NCBI GenBank assembly: GCA_945952225.1 | Contig: CAMFHP010000061.1 | Span: 1 to 49,999 of the forward strand | DNA length: 49,999 nucleotides | Direction: 5' to 3' | From: an uncultured Myxococcaceae bacterium | GTDB taxonomy: Bacteria; Myxococcota_A; Polyangia; Polyangiales; Ga0077539 | Shown: piece after piece, positions 1-8,772 of the stretch | Layout: the number at the start of each line of letters is the position of its first letter | Position numbering within the stretch: the stretch's first letter is position 1 | Notes under the pieces: generated by a model | Told to the model about the DNA's origin: nothing | Databases searched by the model: none | Seen by the model: the letters and a program-made list of their open reading frames with translations, nothing else | Translations under genes and position numbers: made by a program

Positions 1-2
1 CT

Positions 3-101
3 GCCGCACGCACGCCGCCCACGCCTGCGCCCACTGCCGCACGCACGCCGCCCACGCCTGCGCCCACCGCTGCGCGCACGCCCCCGACGCCCGCGCCGAC
101 C
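3..101 (+). repeat. 33-bp tandem repeat, three copies
   Basis: Three consecutive 33-bp units (3-35, 36-68, 69-101) each encode [11 protein letters not shown]. The first two are nearly identical and the third has drifted at synonymous sites. The array may continue leftwards outside the window. It forms a flexible linker in front of the TPR region. Confidence 0.8.
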
Positions 102-482
102 CCGGCACCTGCGCCCGCGGCTGCGACGGGAAACGTTGGCGCCAACGATCCGCGCATCACCGAGGCGCTCCGCGCGCGCAACTACCCGCAGGCGCGCACG
201 CTGCTTCAGTCGGCGCTGCACAGCCAGCCCAACAACGCCGCGCTGCACGCGCAGCTTGGCAACGTGTACGAGCGTCTCGGCAACCGCGCCGACGCGCTCA
301 ACGAGTACCGCACCGCGACGCGTCTCGACCGCCGCAACACGCAGTACATGCATCGCCTCGTCGACCTTCTCGTGGCGACGAACGACCGCGCGGGCGCCAT
401 TGCGACGCTGCGGCAGATCCTCGCGATCTCGCCCAACGATCGCGCCGCGCAGGGGCGCCTCCAGGCCCTCGGCGCGCAGTGA
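3..482 (+). CDS. TPR-repeat protein, C-terminal fragment
   Basis: The reading frame is open from the left edge and stops at TGA 480-482, so the true start lies outside the window. The visible part begins with an Ala/Pro/Thr-rich low-complexity linker (three 11-residue repeats), followed by about 110 residues of tetratricopeptide-like helices. Typical pairs are seen around [28 protein letters not shown] and [13 protein letters not shown]. TPRs are protein-interaction scaffolds, and the proline-rich linker suggests a surface or periplasm-spanning protein, but no catalytic domain is visible. The stop codon lies 42 bases before the likely pdxH start. Function unknown. Confidence 0.75.
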   Translation, partial: AARTPPTPAPTAARTPPTPAPTAARTPPTPAPTPAPAPAAATGNVGANDPRITEALRARNYPQARTLLQSALHSQPNNAALHAQLGNVYERLGNRADALNEYRTATRLDRRNTQYMHRLVDLLVATNDRAGAIATLRQILAISPNDRAAQGRLQALGAQ

Positions 483-523
483 CCGCGCGAGCCGACACCG
501 CTCTCCACAGCATCGCAGACCGC

Positions 524-1159
524 ATGACCGACCTCGCTTCGCTCCGCCGTGATTACGCCGCGCGCTCGCTCGACGAGCGCGACGTCGACGCAGACCCCAT
601 CGCGCAGTTTCTCGCGTGGTTTCGGGAGGCCCACGAGGTCGATCCGCACGAGGCGAACGCGATGACCCTCGCGACGGCGACGCGTGACGGAGTCCCCTCG
701 GCGCGTGTGGTGCTGCTCAAGGCGGCCGACGCGCGTGGCTTCACGTTCTACACGAACTACGAAAGCCACAAGGGACGCGAGCTCGACGCGAACCCTCGCG
801 CAGCGCTCGTGTTCCACTGGAACTCGCTGGAGCGCCAGGTGCGCGTGGAGGGTGTCGTCGAGCGCGGTGATCCCGCGGAGGCCGATGCGTACTTCGCCTC
901 GCGTCCGCTCGCGAGCCGCGTGGGCGCATGGGCCTCGTCGCAGAGCGAGGTGGTCGAGAGCCGCGCGGTGCTCGAAGCGGCCTTCGAGACGATTCGCGCG
1001 CGCTTCGGCGAGCAGGTTCCGCGGCCGCCGCACTGGGGCGGATACCGCGTGGTGCCCACGTCGATCGAGTTCTGGCAGGGGCGTCCGAGTCGCCTGCACG
1101 ACCGCGTGCGCTACACGCGCGTCGACGGCGCATGGCGCATCGAGCGCCTCGCGCCCTGA
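524..1159 (+). CDS. pdxH: pyridoxamine 5'-phosphate oxidase
   Basis: FMN-dependent oxidase that converts pyridoxine/pyridoxamine 5'-phosphate to pyridoxal phosphate, the last step of vitamin B6 synthesis and salvage; cytosolic. The family signatures are all present: SARVVLLK and [12 protein letters not shown] (FMN binding), WGGYRV, and the C-terminal FWQG followed by RLHDR. The ATG at 524 gives 211 residues, close to the usual ~215-220. An in-frame GTG at 479 overlapping the upstream stop would add 15 residues with no family support. It stands alone, convergent with the next gene. Confidence 0.95.
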   Translation: MTDLASLRRDYAARSLDERDVDADPIAQFLAWFREAHEVDPHEANAMTLATATRDGVPSARVVLLKAADARGFTFYTNYESHKGRELDANPRAALVFHWNSLERQVRVEGVVERGDPAEADAYFASRPLASRVGAWASSQSEVVESRAVLEAAFETIRARFGEQVPRPPHWGGYRVVPTSIEFWQGRPSRLHDRVRYTRVDGAWRIERLAP

Positions 1160-1168
1160 GTCACTTGC

Positions 1169-2797
1169 TCACTGCATGAAGATCGCCGCGAGGCGCTGCA
1201 CGTTCAGCAGCTCGGCCACCTGGGCCTGCGTGAGCGTTGCATCAAGGCGCACGGTGTTGCCCTCGTGGGTGAAGCGCAGCGACTGGAGCGCGCTCCGCAA
1301 CACGTCGAAGTGCACCGCGCCGCTCCCCGCCGCGAGCCTTCCCTGGAGCGTGTTGGCGAAGCGGTCGACCATGTCGACGTAGTCGGCCACGATCGCCACG
1401 AGCAGCGCGTTGACCCGCGCCGGGCCCTGCTCGTCGTCGTAGGGGAGCAGCCCGACGAGCTCGGCACCACCATCGGCCACGCCGTCGACGCGCGTCTCGT
1501 AGATCGCGAGGTCGATGCGACGGGGCAACAGATTCGCGCGTCCCGGGAGCGCCACGAGGTTGCGCACGCCGTCGGCTTCGAGCTGCGCGACGAGGCGGTC
1601 GGCGCGGTTCACCGGCGTTGCGGTGCGCGTGCGCGCGGCGAGCACCGAGAGCAGCGCTGGAACGCGGTCGGGCGAGGCGATCGCCGCGAGATTGTCGCCG
1701 AGGAGCACCACGGAGTACGGGCCGAGATAGCGGTCGATCGTGGCGATCTCGGCGCCGCCCTGTCGCCTCCACACGGGACGCGTCGCACGGGGGAGCACGC
1801 CCGCATCGGGCGACGAGAGCCGCGCGCGCAGCGAGCCGCTCGTGTCGAGGCCTCCGTCGGGCAACATCGGAGGCACCGGCGAGGCGGTGCGCGCACCGGC
1901 CATCTGCTCCACCGACGCGCGAAGGAACGACCGCGGACCGCGCGTGCGCACCACGATGCTGAGGTCCGGCGGGTGCTCGCGCGTGCCGAAGGGATTCGCA
2001 CTCGCGAGGAGCATGGTGTTGAAGTCTTCGACGGGGTCGAGCTCGGTGCCGTCGAGCACCGCCCGCCAGTCGCGGATGTTGCGCAGCAGCGCGCTCACGC
2101 GGGGCGCGTTGGGGTTCTGGCGCAGACGGTCCATGCGAAGAAGCATCGTGACCACCGAGCCCGCGGGAATCGCCGGTGCAAGATCGCCGACCGCGCTCGC
2201 AATGCCAGGGAGGCCCGCGCGGCCCGCGTCGACCGCCGCATCGACCGTCGCGAGTGCGCTCTCGTCGTGCGCGTCGTCACCCGCGTCGACCATCGCGAGT
2301 GCGCTCTCGTCGTGCGCGTCGTCACCCGCGTCGACCATCGCGAGCGCGCTCTCGTCGTGCGCGTCGTCACCCGCATCGACCATCGCGAGTGCGCTCTCGT
2401 CGTGCGCATCGTCACCCGCGTCGCGCGCGGTCTCGATCGTCGAGGCGCTCTCCTGCGGATCGGGCTCGGGCGCGGGTGGAGGAGGCGGCGGAGGAGGAGG
2501 CTCGGCACGCGGTCGCGGGCGAGGCGGCTCGGGCGCGGGAGGCGGCGGAGGCGGCGGCGCAGGAGGCTCTTCGATCGTGGGTTCGGGCGACGGTGGAGGC
2601 GGCGTGTCGGTGCCCGGTCGCGCCTCTTCGAGACCGATCTCGACGCCCTCGTTCACCACGAGATCGACGGGTGGAACATCGAGCTTCGGCAGTGCGAGCT
2701 GACCGGCGATGAGCGCGCCGTGCACTGCGAGGGAGAGCGCCGTCGCGAGGGCGAGGGGGCGTGACCACCGTGGCGTGTCGTTGGGGCCGCGTTCCAT
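1169..2797 (-). CDS. TonB-like proline-rich membrane protein with 15-residue repeats
   Basis: 542 residues. A single hydrophobic segment at about residues 14-36 follows a short basic N-terminus, a TonB/energy-transducer-like topology. A long Pro/Glu/Arg/Ala-rich stretch (about 60-115) comes next, then four copies of DAGDDAHDESALAMV, then a globular domain of about 330 residues that I do not recognise. The acidic and proline-rich segments would span the periplasm. There is no canonical TonB C-terminal domain, so function is unknown; a role in envelope transport or surface organisation is a guess from architecture. The ATG at 2797 fits the membrane segment. Confidence 0.75.
   Translation of the reverse strand: MERGPNDTPRWSRPLALATALSLAVHGALIAGQLALPKLDVPPVDLVVNEGVEIGLEEARPGTDTPPPPSPEPTIEEPPAPPPPPPPAPEPPRPRPRAEPPPPPPPPPAPEPDPQESASTIETARDAGDDAHDESALAMVDAGDDAHDESALAMVDAGDDAHDESALAMVDAGDDAHDESALATVDAAVDAGRAGLPGIASAVGDLAPAIPAGSVVTMLLRMDRLRQNPNAPRVSALLRNIRDWRAVLDGTELDPVEDFNTMLLASANPFGTREHPPDLSIVVRTRGPRSFLRASVEQMAGARTASPVPPMLPDGGLDTSGSLRARLSSPDAGVLPRATRPVWRRQGGAEIATIDRYLGPYSVVLLGDNLAAIASPDRVPALLSVLAARTRTATPVNRADRLVAQLEADGVRNLVALPGRANLLPRRIDLAIYETRVDGVADGGAELVGLLPYDDEQGPARVNALLVAIVADYVDMVDRFANTLQGRLAAGSGAVHFDVLRSALQSLRFTHEGNTVRLDATLTQAQVAELLNVQRLAAIFMQ
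2251..2430 (-). repeat. 45-bp tandem repeat encoding DAGDDAHDESALAMV
   Basis: The motif starting CGAGTGCGCT (plus strand) recurs at exact 45-bp spacing at 2251, 2296, 2341 (one substitution) and 2386. The copies are near-identical at DNA level, so the expansion is recent or gene conversion is active. The fourth copy diverges at its right end. Confidence 0.9.
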
Positions 2798-2968
2798 GCG
2801 TGTTCGCCGTGCGACGCGCGCGCAGCGACGACGCTTCTACCACGGCCCGACGATGGTGCGCGGAGAGGATTCTGCCGCGCTCTTGTGCGACGGCTCGCGC
2901 TTCGCATACACCCCGATCCCCAACGCGCGCGGCCCTCACGCTGCGCACGCCTTCGCTGGAGTCTCTGC

Positions 2969-4723
2969 ATGCGAAACGTCGTCCGCCTGGTCTCGGGCCT
3001 CGCCCTCCTCGCAACGCCCGCCTGCTCGCGCCTCGACGACCTCTGGAACGCCACGCCGCGCGCGACCGACCGCGGTGACGCCTCGCCCGCGGTGGGGCTC
3101 TCCACCGACGCGCCCTCCGACGACGACGCCTCCGAGGCACCCGCCGACGACGCGTCTGCTCCTTCCGCCGACGCCGCGGTCGCACCGTCGAACCCTTCCT
3201 CCGCGTCGAGCGACGCTGCGGTGACCGACGCTGCGCTCGCCGTCGATGCCGCCGTCGATGCGCCGCCGCGCGAGACCATCACCGCGCTCGCGGCCCGCAC
3301 GGGCATCGTCGAAGCGCCCAACGGCAACGCGCGCTGGGTCGGCTACGTGCGCGCGGGGGGACGCGTGGCGCTCGTTCGAGGGCCCGTGGGCAACGACGGA
3401 TGCCCCGCGCGTCGCGACGTGCCCGGCGCGGGCTGGTGGCAGGTCGAGGGCGGCGGGTACATGTGCGTCGGCAACCTCGCGGCGGTCACCTCGACGCTCG
3501 AAGCGCGCGGGCTGCGAAGGTTCCCCGTGCAGGCCGACCTGGGTGCGGCGATGCCCTTTCAGTACGGCATCACGACGCGTCCGACGGCGATGTACCGCTG
3601 GGCGCCCACGACGGCCGATGAGCGCGTCGTGGAGCCCGAGCGCTTCGTCGATCGCTCCGCTGCGGCAGTCGCCGCGCGCACGCAGGATGGCGACGGCGGC
3701 GTGGTCGCGGCGGACGATGCGACGGTCACGGGCCCTGCGGCGTCTCCGCTCCCGCAGGAAGACGCCGGTGCGCGCGCCGATGCGGGCGATGGCGCGGTGC
3801 GTATCGAGGAACTGCAGGGCGATCCGAGCTCGCCGCTGCTGCGTCGGATGCTCTCGCGCATGTATGTCTCCCTCGACCGCGTGGTGCGCGCGGAGTCGGG
3901 CGCGAACTACTGGCACACGTACTCCAACGGCTTCGTGCGCACGAACGCGGTGTCGACGCTCAACCCCGCGAGCATCACCTTCCAGGGGCAGCGCCTCGAA
4001 GGGAACGTGCACCTGCCCGTGGCCTTCGCGATCAGCGCCGTGACGCCCGTGTACACGCAGGCCGGCACCGCGATGCGCAGCACCGGACGCGCGCCGCGGC
4101 TCTCGTTCTTTCAGCTCACGGGCGATGCGCCCGTGCACCTCGGCGCCGACGACTACTACCGCACCGCCGACGGCACCTTCGTGCGCTCGCGCAACGTGCG
4201 GGTGATCACCGCGCACGCGCCGCCCGCGGACCTCGCACCCAACGAGAAGTGGATCGACGTGAACCTCGATCACCAGTCGCTCGTGGCCTACGAGGGCACC
4301 ACGCCGGTGTATGTGACCGTGGCCTCGACGGGGCTCCGTCGGCGCTCGCTCACGGAGAACTACGAGACCATCCAGGGCGGCTTCCGCATCCAGTCGAAGC
4401 ACGTCGCCACCACGATGGATGGCAACAGCAACGACGGCCCCTACAGCATCGAAGACGTGCCCTGGGTGATGTACTTCGAGCAGTCGTTCGCGCTGCACGG
4501 AGCGTTCTGGCACAACGGCTTCGGCATGGTGCATTCGCACGGCTGCGTGAACCTCTCGCCGCCCGACGCGCGCTGGGTCTTCGCGTGGTCCGAGCCGCGG
4601 CTCGTGCCCGGCGCCCATGGGGCCTACGCGACCCCGTCCAATCCCGGAACGCGGGTGTACGTGCACTACGACACGCAGAGCCTCGGCGAGCGCGGGGGCC
4701 CTGCGCACATCCCCACGCACTGA
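2969..4723 (+). CDS. L,D-transpeptidase (YkuD) lipoprotein
   Basis: 584 residues. The N-terminus is a lipoprotein signal (hydrophobic core ending LLATPAC, Cys at about 17), followed by an Asp/Ala/Ser-rich linker to about residue 100. The C-terminal ~180 residues carry the YkuD catalytic signature SHGCVNLS, with His524 and nucleophile Cys526, preceded by a conserved HNGFG. L,D-transpeptidases make 3-3 peptidoglycan crosslinks or attach proteins to peptidoglycan in the periplasm. The start is chosen because the signal peptide begins there and GGAG lies about 8 bases upstream; upstream in-frame codons look non-coding. Divergent from the TonB-like gene. Confidence 0.9.
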   Translation: MRNVVRLVSGLALLATPACSRLDDLWNATPRATDRGDASPAVGLSTDAPSDDDASEAPADDASAPSADAAVAPSNPSSASSDAAVTDAALAVDAAVDAPPRETITALAARTGIVEAPNGNARWVGYVRAGGRVALVRGPVGNDGCPARRDVPGAGWWQVEGGGYMCVGNLAAVTSTLEARGLRRFPVQADLGAAMPFQYGITTRPTAMYRWAPTTADERVVEPERFVDRSAAAVAARTQDGDGGVVAADDATVTGPAASPLPQEDAGARADAGDGAVRIEELQGDPSSPLLRRMLSRMYVSLDRVVRAESGANYWHTYSNGFVRTNAVSTLNPASITFQGQRLEGNVHLPVAFAISAVTPVYTQAGTAMRSTGRAPRLSFFQLTGDAPVHLGADDYYRTADGTFVRSRNVRVITAHAPPADLAPNEKWIDVNLDHQSLVAYEGTTPVYVTVASTGLRRRSLTENYETIQGGFRIQSKHVATTMDGNSNDGPYSIEDVPWVMYFEQSFALHGAFWHNGFGMVHSHGCVNLSPPDARWVFAWSEPRLVPGAHGAYATPSNPGTRVYVHYDTQSLGERGGPAHIPTH

Positions 4724-4828
4724 TCCTCGTGGGACGCTCCGCGAGGGTGTCGCGCGCGGTGTGTATCGCCCATGAAATCGGCGCCCCGACGCTCAAGCTG
4801 CCGTCGAGGTGAGCCGTTGGGATCTGGT

Positions 4829-6934
4829 GTGACCAACCGGATGCGCATCCTCGCTGCCGACGATGACCGGATCACCCGGAAGCTCCTCGCGGTGAACCTG
4901 GAGCGATGGGGATACGAGCCCGTGCTCGCGGCCGATGGGCTCGAAGCGTGGGAGATCCTTCAGAGCGAGGACGCGCCCGAGATCGTGGTGCTCGACTGGC
5001 TCATGCCGGGCATGGACGGCATCGAGGTGTGCCGCGCGCTTCGCAAGCAGAGCGACCGCGCGTACCGCTACGTGCTCCTGCTCGCGCCGAAGATGCAGAA
5101 GGGCGATGTGATCACCGCCTTCGAGGCCGGCGCCGACGACTTCATCGCGAAGCCCATCAACCTCCAGGACTTCGAAGACCGCCTCACCACGGCCGTGCGC
5201 GGGCTCTCCGCGCGGAAGAAGTACGGCATCGCGGCGACGCGTCCGGGCGAAGGGTTCGAGCCCGCCAACGAGCACACGAAGGTCGAGCCCGAGAGCCCCT
5301 CGCAGGCCACGCTCGCGGGCAAGGTCGTGGGGGGCAAGTACAAGGTCCTGCGGCCCATCGCGTCGGGTGGCATGGGCACGGTCTGGGAGGGCTCGCACAC
5401 GACGCTCGGCACGCGCGTGGCGATCAAGTTCATCCGCCCCGAGTACACCAAGGACACGGACTCCATGGCGCGCTTCGAGACCGAGGCGCGGGTGATGGCG
5501 CGGCTCCAGTCGCGCTACGCCGTGCACGTCTACGACTACGGCGTGACGCCCGGCGGCCTGCCCTACCTGGTGATGGAGTACCTCGAAGGTCGCAGCCTCA
5601 CCGACGTCATCGAGAAGGACGGCGCGCTCACCCCGCAGGGCGTCGCCACGGTGGTCTCACAGGCCGCGCACGCGCTCGATCGCGCGCATCGCCTCGGCGT
5701 GATCCATCGCGACGTGAAGCCCGACAACATCATGCTCATCCCCGACGAGGACAGCGACAACCAGGACGCTCCCTGGCATGTGAAGCTCGTCGACTTCGGC
5801 GTCGCGAAGGTGCTGCTCGAAGCGTCGGCGCCCGTCGAGGTCGAGGGCACGTCGCCGTCGGCGTTACGCCGCCCCACGGCGCGCGGCGTGTTGCTCGGAA
5901 CGCCTGCGTTCATGAGCCCCGAGCAGCTCCTCGCGAGCGGCGTCACCGACAAGCACACGGACCTCTGGGGCCTCGCGGTGTGCGCCTTCGTCGCGATGAC
6001 CGGGCGCCTCCCCTACAACGCCACGTCGCTCGGAGACCTGGTGAAGCAGGTGTGCCTCAATCCTCCGCCGGTGCCCTCGCAGATCAACCCCGCGGCGCCG
6101 CCTGCTTTCGACGCGTGGTTCGCCCGCGCGTGCGCCTCGAACATCGACGACCGCTTTCAATCGGGCGTCGAGTTCGCGCGTGAGCTCCAGACCGCGTGCG
6201 GTGTCGCGCGCCCCTCGCTGCTCGGCGGCAACCTCACGCCGCTGCCCTTCGACGCCACGCCCGCGCGCGGACTCCCCGCGGCCACCGAGTCGTGGGGACC
6301 GGGCGCGCCCACGCCCGTGCGCGGCCTCGACGGACGCCCGCGCAACGCCCACGGAGGCTTCATCCCGTCTCCGCCCCGCGCGCCCGGCAACGCGGCCCTC
6401 GCGGTCGATCCGCAGGCTCGCACGACGCCCACCTCGATGCTCCATACGCCGGAGCCCACGGGCCCCATGAGCCTCCGTCCGTCGGGCGCGCAGGCCGTGT
6501 ATCCGAGCGACCCTGGTCGCGCCGGGTCGATGCCCGCGGGCTTCGTGAGCGGCTCGGCGCCGCGCGTGCGCGTGTCCGACGTGCAGGCCGCGTCGCGCGC
6601 GATGAACGAGAGCGTCGCTGCGGCGCGTGCGATGCCCGCGGTGCACCACGACGACGACACGGTGCCGAACGCGCACTTCGCCGCGAACGATGGCGGGCCC
6701 GTGAAGCCCTCGAACGACGTCACGCCGATGCGTCCGTCGCACAACCTCGGGGTGTTTCGCGCGCCCACGGCGCCGCAGCCGACGCACCGCCCCGCGAGCG
6801 TGGTTCCGCCGCGCAACGAGCGTTCGTCGATCGTGCTCAGCCGGTCGAAGCCGCGCGAGACGGTGATGCCGCTGATCCTGATGGTGGCGCTGTGTGTGCT
6901 CGCGTTCGAGCTGGGGTTGCACTTCCGCGCGTGA
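4829..6934 (+). CDS. response regulator-Ser/Thr protein kinase fusion
   Basis: 701 residues from GTG 4829 (or 697 from ATG 4841; the ATG at 4772 is followed by rare, AT-ending codons and looks non-coding). An N-terminal receiver domain has the acidic triad DDD, phosphoacceptor Asp56 (VVLDWLMPGMDG) and Lys108, but the conserved Thr/Ser before APK is Ala86. A Hanks-type kinase follows at about residues 170-440: glycine loop SGGMGTV, VAIKF lysine, HRDVKPDN (His293), DFG (Asp322) and SPEQ. A Pro/Ala-rich region then leads to a hydrophobic C-terminal segment, which may anchor the protein to the membrane. It probably couples a two-component phosphorelay to Ser/Thr phosphorylation; partner unknown. 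Confidence 0.9.
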   Translation: MTNRMRILAADDDRITRKLLAVNLERWGYEPVLAADGLEAWEILQSEDAPEIVVLDWLMPGMDGIEVCRALRKQSDRAYRYVLLLAPKMQKGDVITAFEAGADDFIAKPINLQDFEDRLTTAVRGLSARKKYGIAATRPGEGFEPANEHTKVEPESPSQATLAGKVVGGKYKVLRPIASGGMGTVWEGSHTTLGTRVAIKFIRPEYTKDTDSMARFETEARVMARLQSRYAVHVYDYGVTPGGLPYLVMEYLEGRSLTDVIEKDGALTPQGVATVVSQAAHALDRAHRLGVIHRDVKPDNIMLIPDEDSDNQDAPWHVKLVDFGVAKVLLEASAPVEVEGTSPSALRRPTARGVLLGTPAFMSPEQLLASGVTDKHTDLWGLAVCAFVAMTGRLPYNATSLGDLVKQVCLNPPPVPSQINPAAPPAFDAWFARACASNIDDRFQSGVEFARELQTACGVARPSLLGGNLTPLPFDATPARGLPAATESWGPGAPTPVRGLDGRPRNAHGGFIPSPPRAPGNAALAVDPQARTTPTSMLHTPEPTGPMSLRPSGAQAVYPSDPGRAGSMPAGFVSGSAPRVRVSDVQAASRAMNESVAAARAMPAVHHDDDTVPNAHFAANDGGPVKPSNDVTPMRPSHNLGVFRAPTAPQPTHRPASVVPPRNERSSIVLSRSKPRETVMPLILMVALCVLAFELGLHFRA

Positions 6935-6957
6935 AGCGGTGACGGGAGAAGGGCGCT

Positions 6958-8703
6958 TCAGCCCTTGAGCGCCGCGATGGCGACGCCGGGAACCTTCAGC
7001 AGGCTCGGCGCCTCTTCGAGGGCCACCATGCGCTGCGCGACCTCGTGCGAGTTGCGGTGCGTGACGAACCACGGGGGCTTCGGAAACACCGTCAGCGGCC
7101 CGCGCACGACGACCTTCTCGATGCCTTCGAGCATGAAGGTGTTGTGCACCCAGCCGAGTCCGCCCTGCACGTTCTGGAGCGTCGACGACGGGTGCGCGCC
7201 CCACGGCGTCACCACGAGCGCGTAGGCGAGGGCGGTCCACTGGTTCACGCCCACGGCGCCGTAGCGAAGCTCTGCGAGCATGGTCTCGAAGGTCGCGCGG
7301 TTCGTCGCGTCGGCCTCGGTGCGCGGATGGATGAACACCACCGCGCTCAGTGTGCCCCACAGCGTCTCGTTGCAGAACTTCGTCGCGGCGGCCATGAACT
7401 CCGCGCCGTCGGGGCCGTCGAGCGAGGTCTCGCTCACGATCGGGCAGAAGGGCTCGGTGGTGAACAGCGACTCGTCGCGCTTCGTGGCGTCGAGGCCGAA
7501 CACGAGCGTCCACGGGAGCGCGCCGTCGCCCGCCTCGCCGAGCTTCTCGACCTTCGCGCGGTCGCCCACGAGGTGCTGGTAGCGATCGAACGCGCCGGGG
7601 TAGTAGGCCTTGCGCGTGGGGGCCTTCGAGATCGTCGCGCGGAGCTTTGCGAGGAAGGTCTCGCGCTGCGCCCAGCGCTTCGACGTCACGAGCATCTTGC
7701 CCGCGTTGCAGTTGCACGAGGCGTTGTTGACCACCATCGTCGCGACGTTGTCGGCCATGAACGACAGCTCCTCGTCGCTGTACGGCCCGGGCACGATCAC
7801 CACGGGCGTCACGCACCCGAGCTCGCTGGTGATGGGCTTCTTGAGAAGCGGGTCGTTGTCGCGCTTGCGGCGCTCGCGCTCCTCGCCCGCGGGGCCCCAC
7901 ACGAGGAGGTCGTGCGTGCGATCGGAACCCGTGATGTGCACGTCGTCGACGAGCGCGTGGTTCACGAGATAGGCGCCCTCGGCGGCGCCGCCCTTCACGA
8001 AGCGCAGGTAGCCCGCCTCGACGAGCGGCGCGAGGCCCTCGGCGAAGAACGGTTCGAGGTACTCGTTCACCGGGTTGAGCTTCACGACGCAGACGTTGCC
8101 GTCGACGAACATCTTGTAGAGCGCGTCCATCGGGGGGATCGACGCGACGTTGCCCGCGCCGAGCACGAGCGACACGCCGGCCTTCGCCGCGCGGGGCTTC
8201 TTGTAGTGCGACGCGGCCTTCGCGAAGGCGTCGTCGGGCGAGAGCGACTTCTCGAAGCGCACCTCCGCGGTGAAGCCGCCGTAGAGCGCCGCGTCGATGA
8301 GCGCCGAGGGGAACACCGGCACCGCGGTCTGACCGAGCGACGTGCGGTGGTACTTGTCACGCGCGAGGCCCGTGTGACCGCGGCGCGCGAACGACTCCAG
8401 CGACTCGGCGAGCAGGCGCAGGTTGCGGATCGTCGCCATGGGGCCCGCGAGCCACTCCTCGCTCGACGAGGGGCCGTCGAAGGGGAGGCCCTTCGCATCG
8501 CAGGCCGCGCGCACCCAGCGCTCGGCCACCGACGACACGCGGGGCATGCACGCGCGAAGGAGCGCCGCCCGATCCGTGGGCGAGAGCGCCGCGAAGGCCG
8601 ACGCGTGGTCGACGAGGTCTTGAAGGGCGCGGTCGATCGCATCGTGCGCCGTCGAGGACTGGCTGCGCGCGGAGGCGCTCATTTCGAGCGAGGCGTGTTC
8701 CAT
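6958..8703 (-). CDS. aldehyde dehydrogenase superfamily protein, divergent
   Basis: 581 residues, longer than typical ALDHs (~480-500). Features of the fold include SLVLGAGNVASIPP and a VVKLNPVNEY segment at the NAD-binding strand, a glutamate region SELGCVTPVVIV in place of LELGGKSP, and ASCNCNAGK where the catalytic cysteine of GQxC would sit. The family oxidises aldehydes (or reduces acyl groups) with NAD(P). The active-site context is atypical, so the substrate cannot be named. Start at ATG 8703; ATG 8682 is an alternative. Convergent with the kinase gene, 23 bases apart. Confidence 0.8.
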   Translation of the reverse strand: MEHASLEMSASARSQSSTAHDAIDRALQDLVDHASAFAALSPTDRAALLRACMPRVSSVAERWVRAACDAKGLPFDGPSSSEEWLAGPMATIRNLRLLAESLESFARRGHTGLARDKYHRTSLGQTAVPVFPSALIDAALYGGFTAEVRFEKSLSPDDAFAKAASHYKKPRAAKAGVSLVLGAGNVASIPPMDALYKMFVDGNVCVVKLNPVNEYLEPFFAEGLAPLVEAGYLRFVKGGAAEGAYLVNHALVDDVHITGSDRTHDLLVWGPAGEERERRKRDNDPLLKKPITSELGCVTPVVIVPGPYSDEELSFMADNVATMVVNNASCNCNAGKMLVTSKRWAQRETFLAKLRATISKAPTRKAYYPGAFDRYQHLVGDRAKVEKLGEAGDGALPWTLVFGLDATKRDESLFTTEPFCPIVSETSLDGPDGAEFMAAATKFCNETLWGTLSAVVFIHPRTEADATNRATFETMLAELRYGAVGVNQWTALAYALVVTPWGAHPSSTLQNVQGGLGWVHNTFMLEGIEKVVVRGPLTVFPKPPWFVTHRNSHEVAQRMVALEEAPSLLKVPGVAIAALKG

Positions 8704-8736
8704 AGGCGCGCGACGCTATCACGGCGGTGCGGCGCG

Positions 8737-8766
8737 TTGCGTGCGGGTCTCGCCATCGGCTAGGGT
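8737..8766 (+). promoter_or_regulatory. putative promoter, leaderless
   Basis: TTGCGT (8737-8742), an 18-bp spacer, then TAGGGT (8761-8766), six bases before the GTG at 8773. No Shine-Dalgarno is present between them, consistent with a transcript starting at or next to the start codon. Confidence 0.4.
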
Positions 8767-8772
8767 CCGCGC

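Noticed and set aside
1265-2764. Long open frame antisense to the TonB-like gene (about 500 codons)
   Set aside because: It is Arg/His-rich, lacks any motif and is the expected shadow of a GC-rich gene; the minus-strand gene has a membrane segment and coherent repeats.
4772-4828. Upstream ATG for the receiver-kinase gene
   Set aside because: Nineteen codons with AAA, TCA, TCT and CGA usage foreign to this gene and no conserved residues; GTG 4829 or ATG 4841 is more likely.
6952-6973. GGCGCT/AGCGCC inverted repeat between convergent genes
   Set aside because: Only six pairs with a ten-base loop, overlapping the end of a gene and with no T-run; such dyads are frequent by chance at this GC content.
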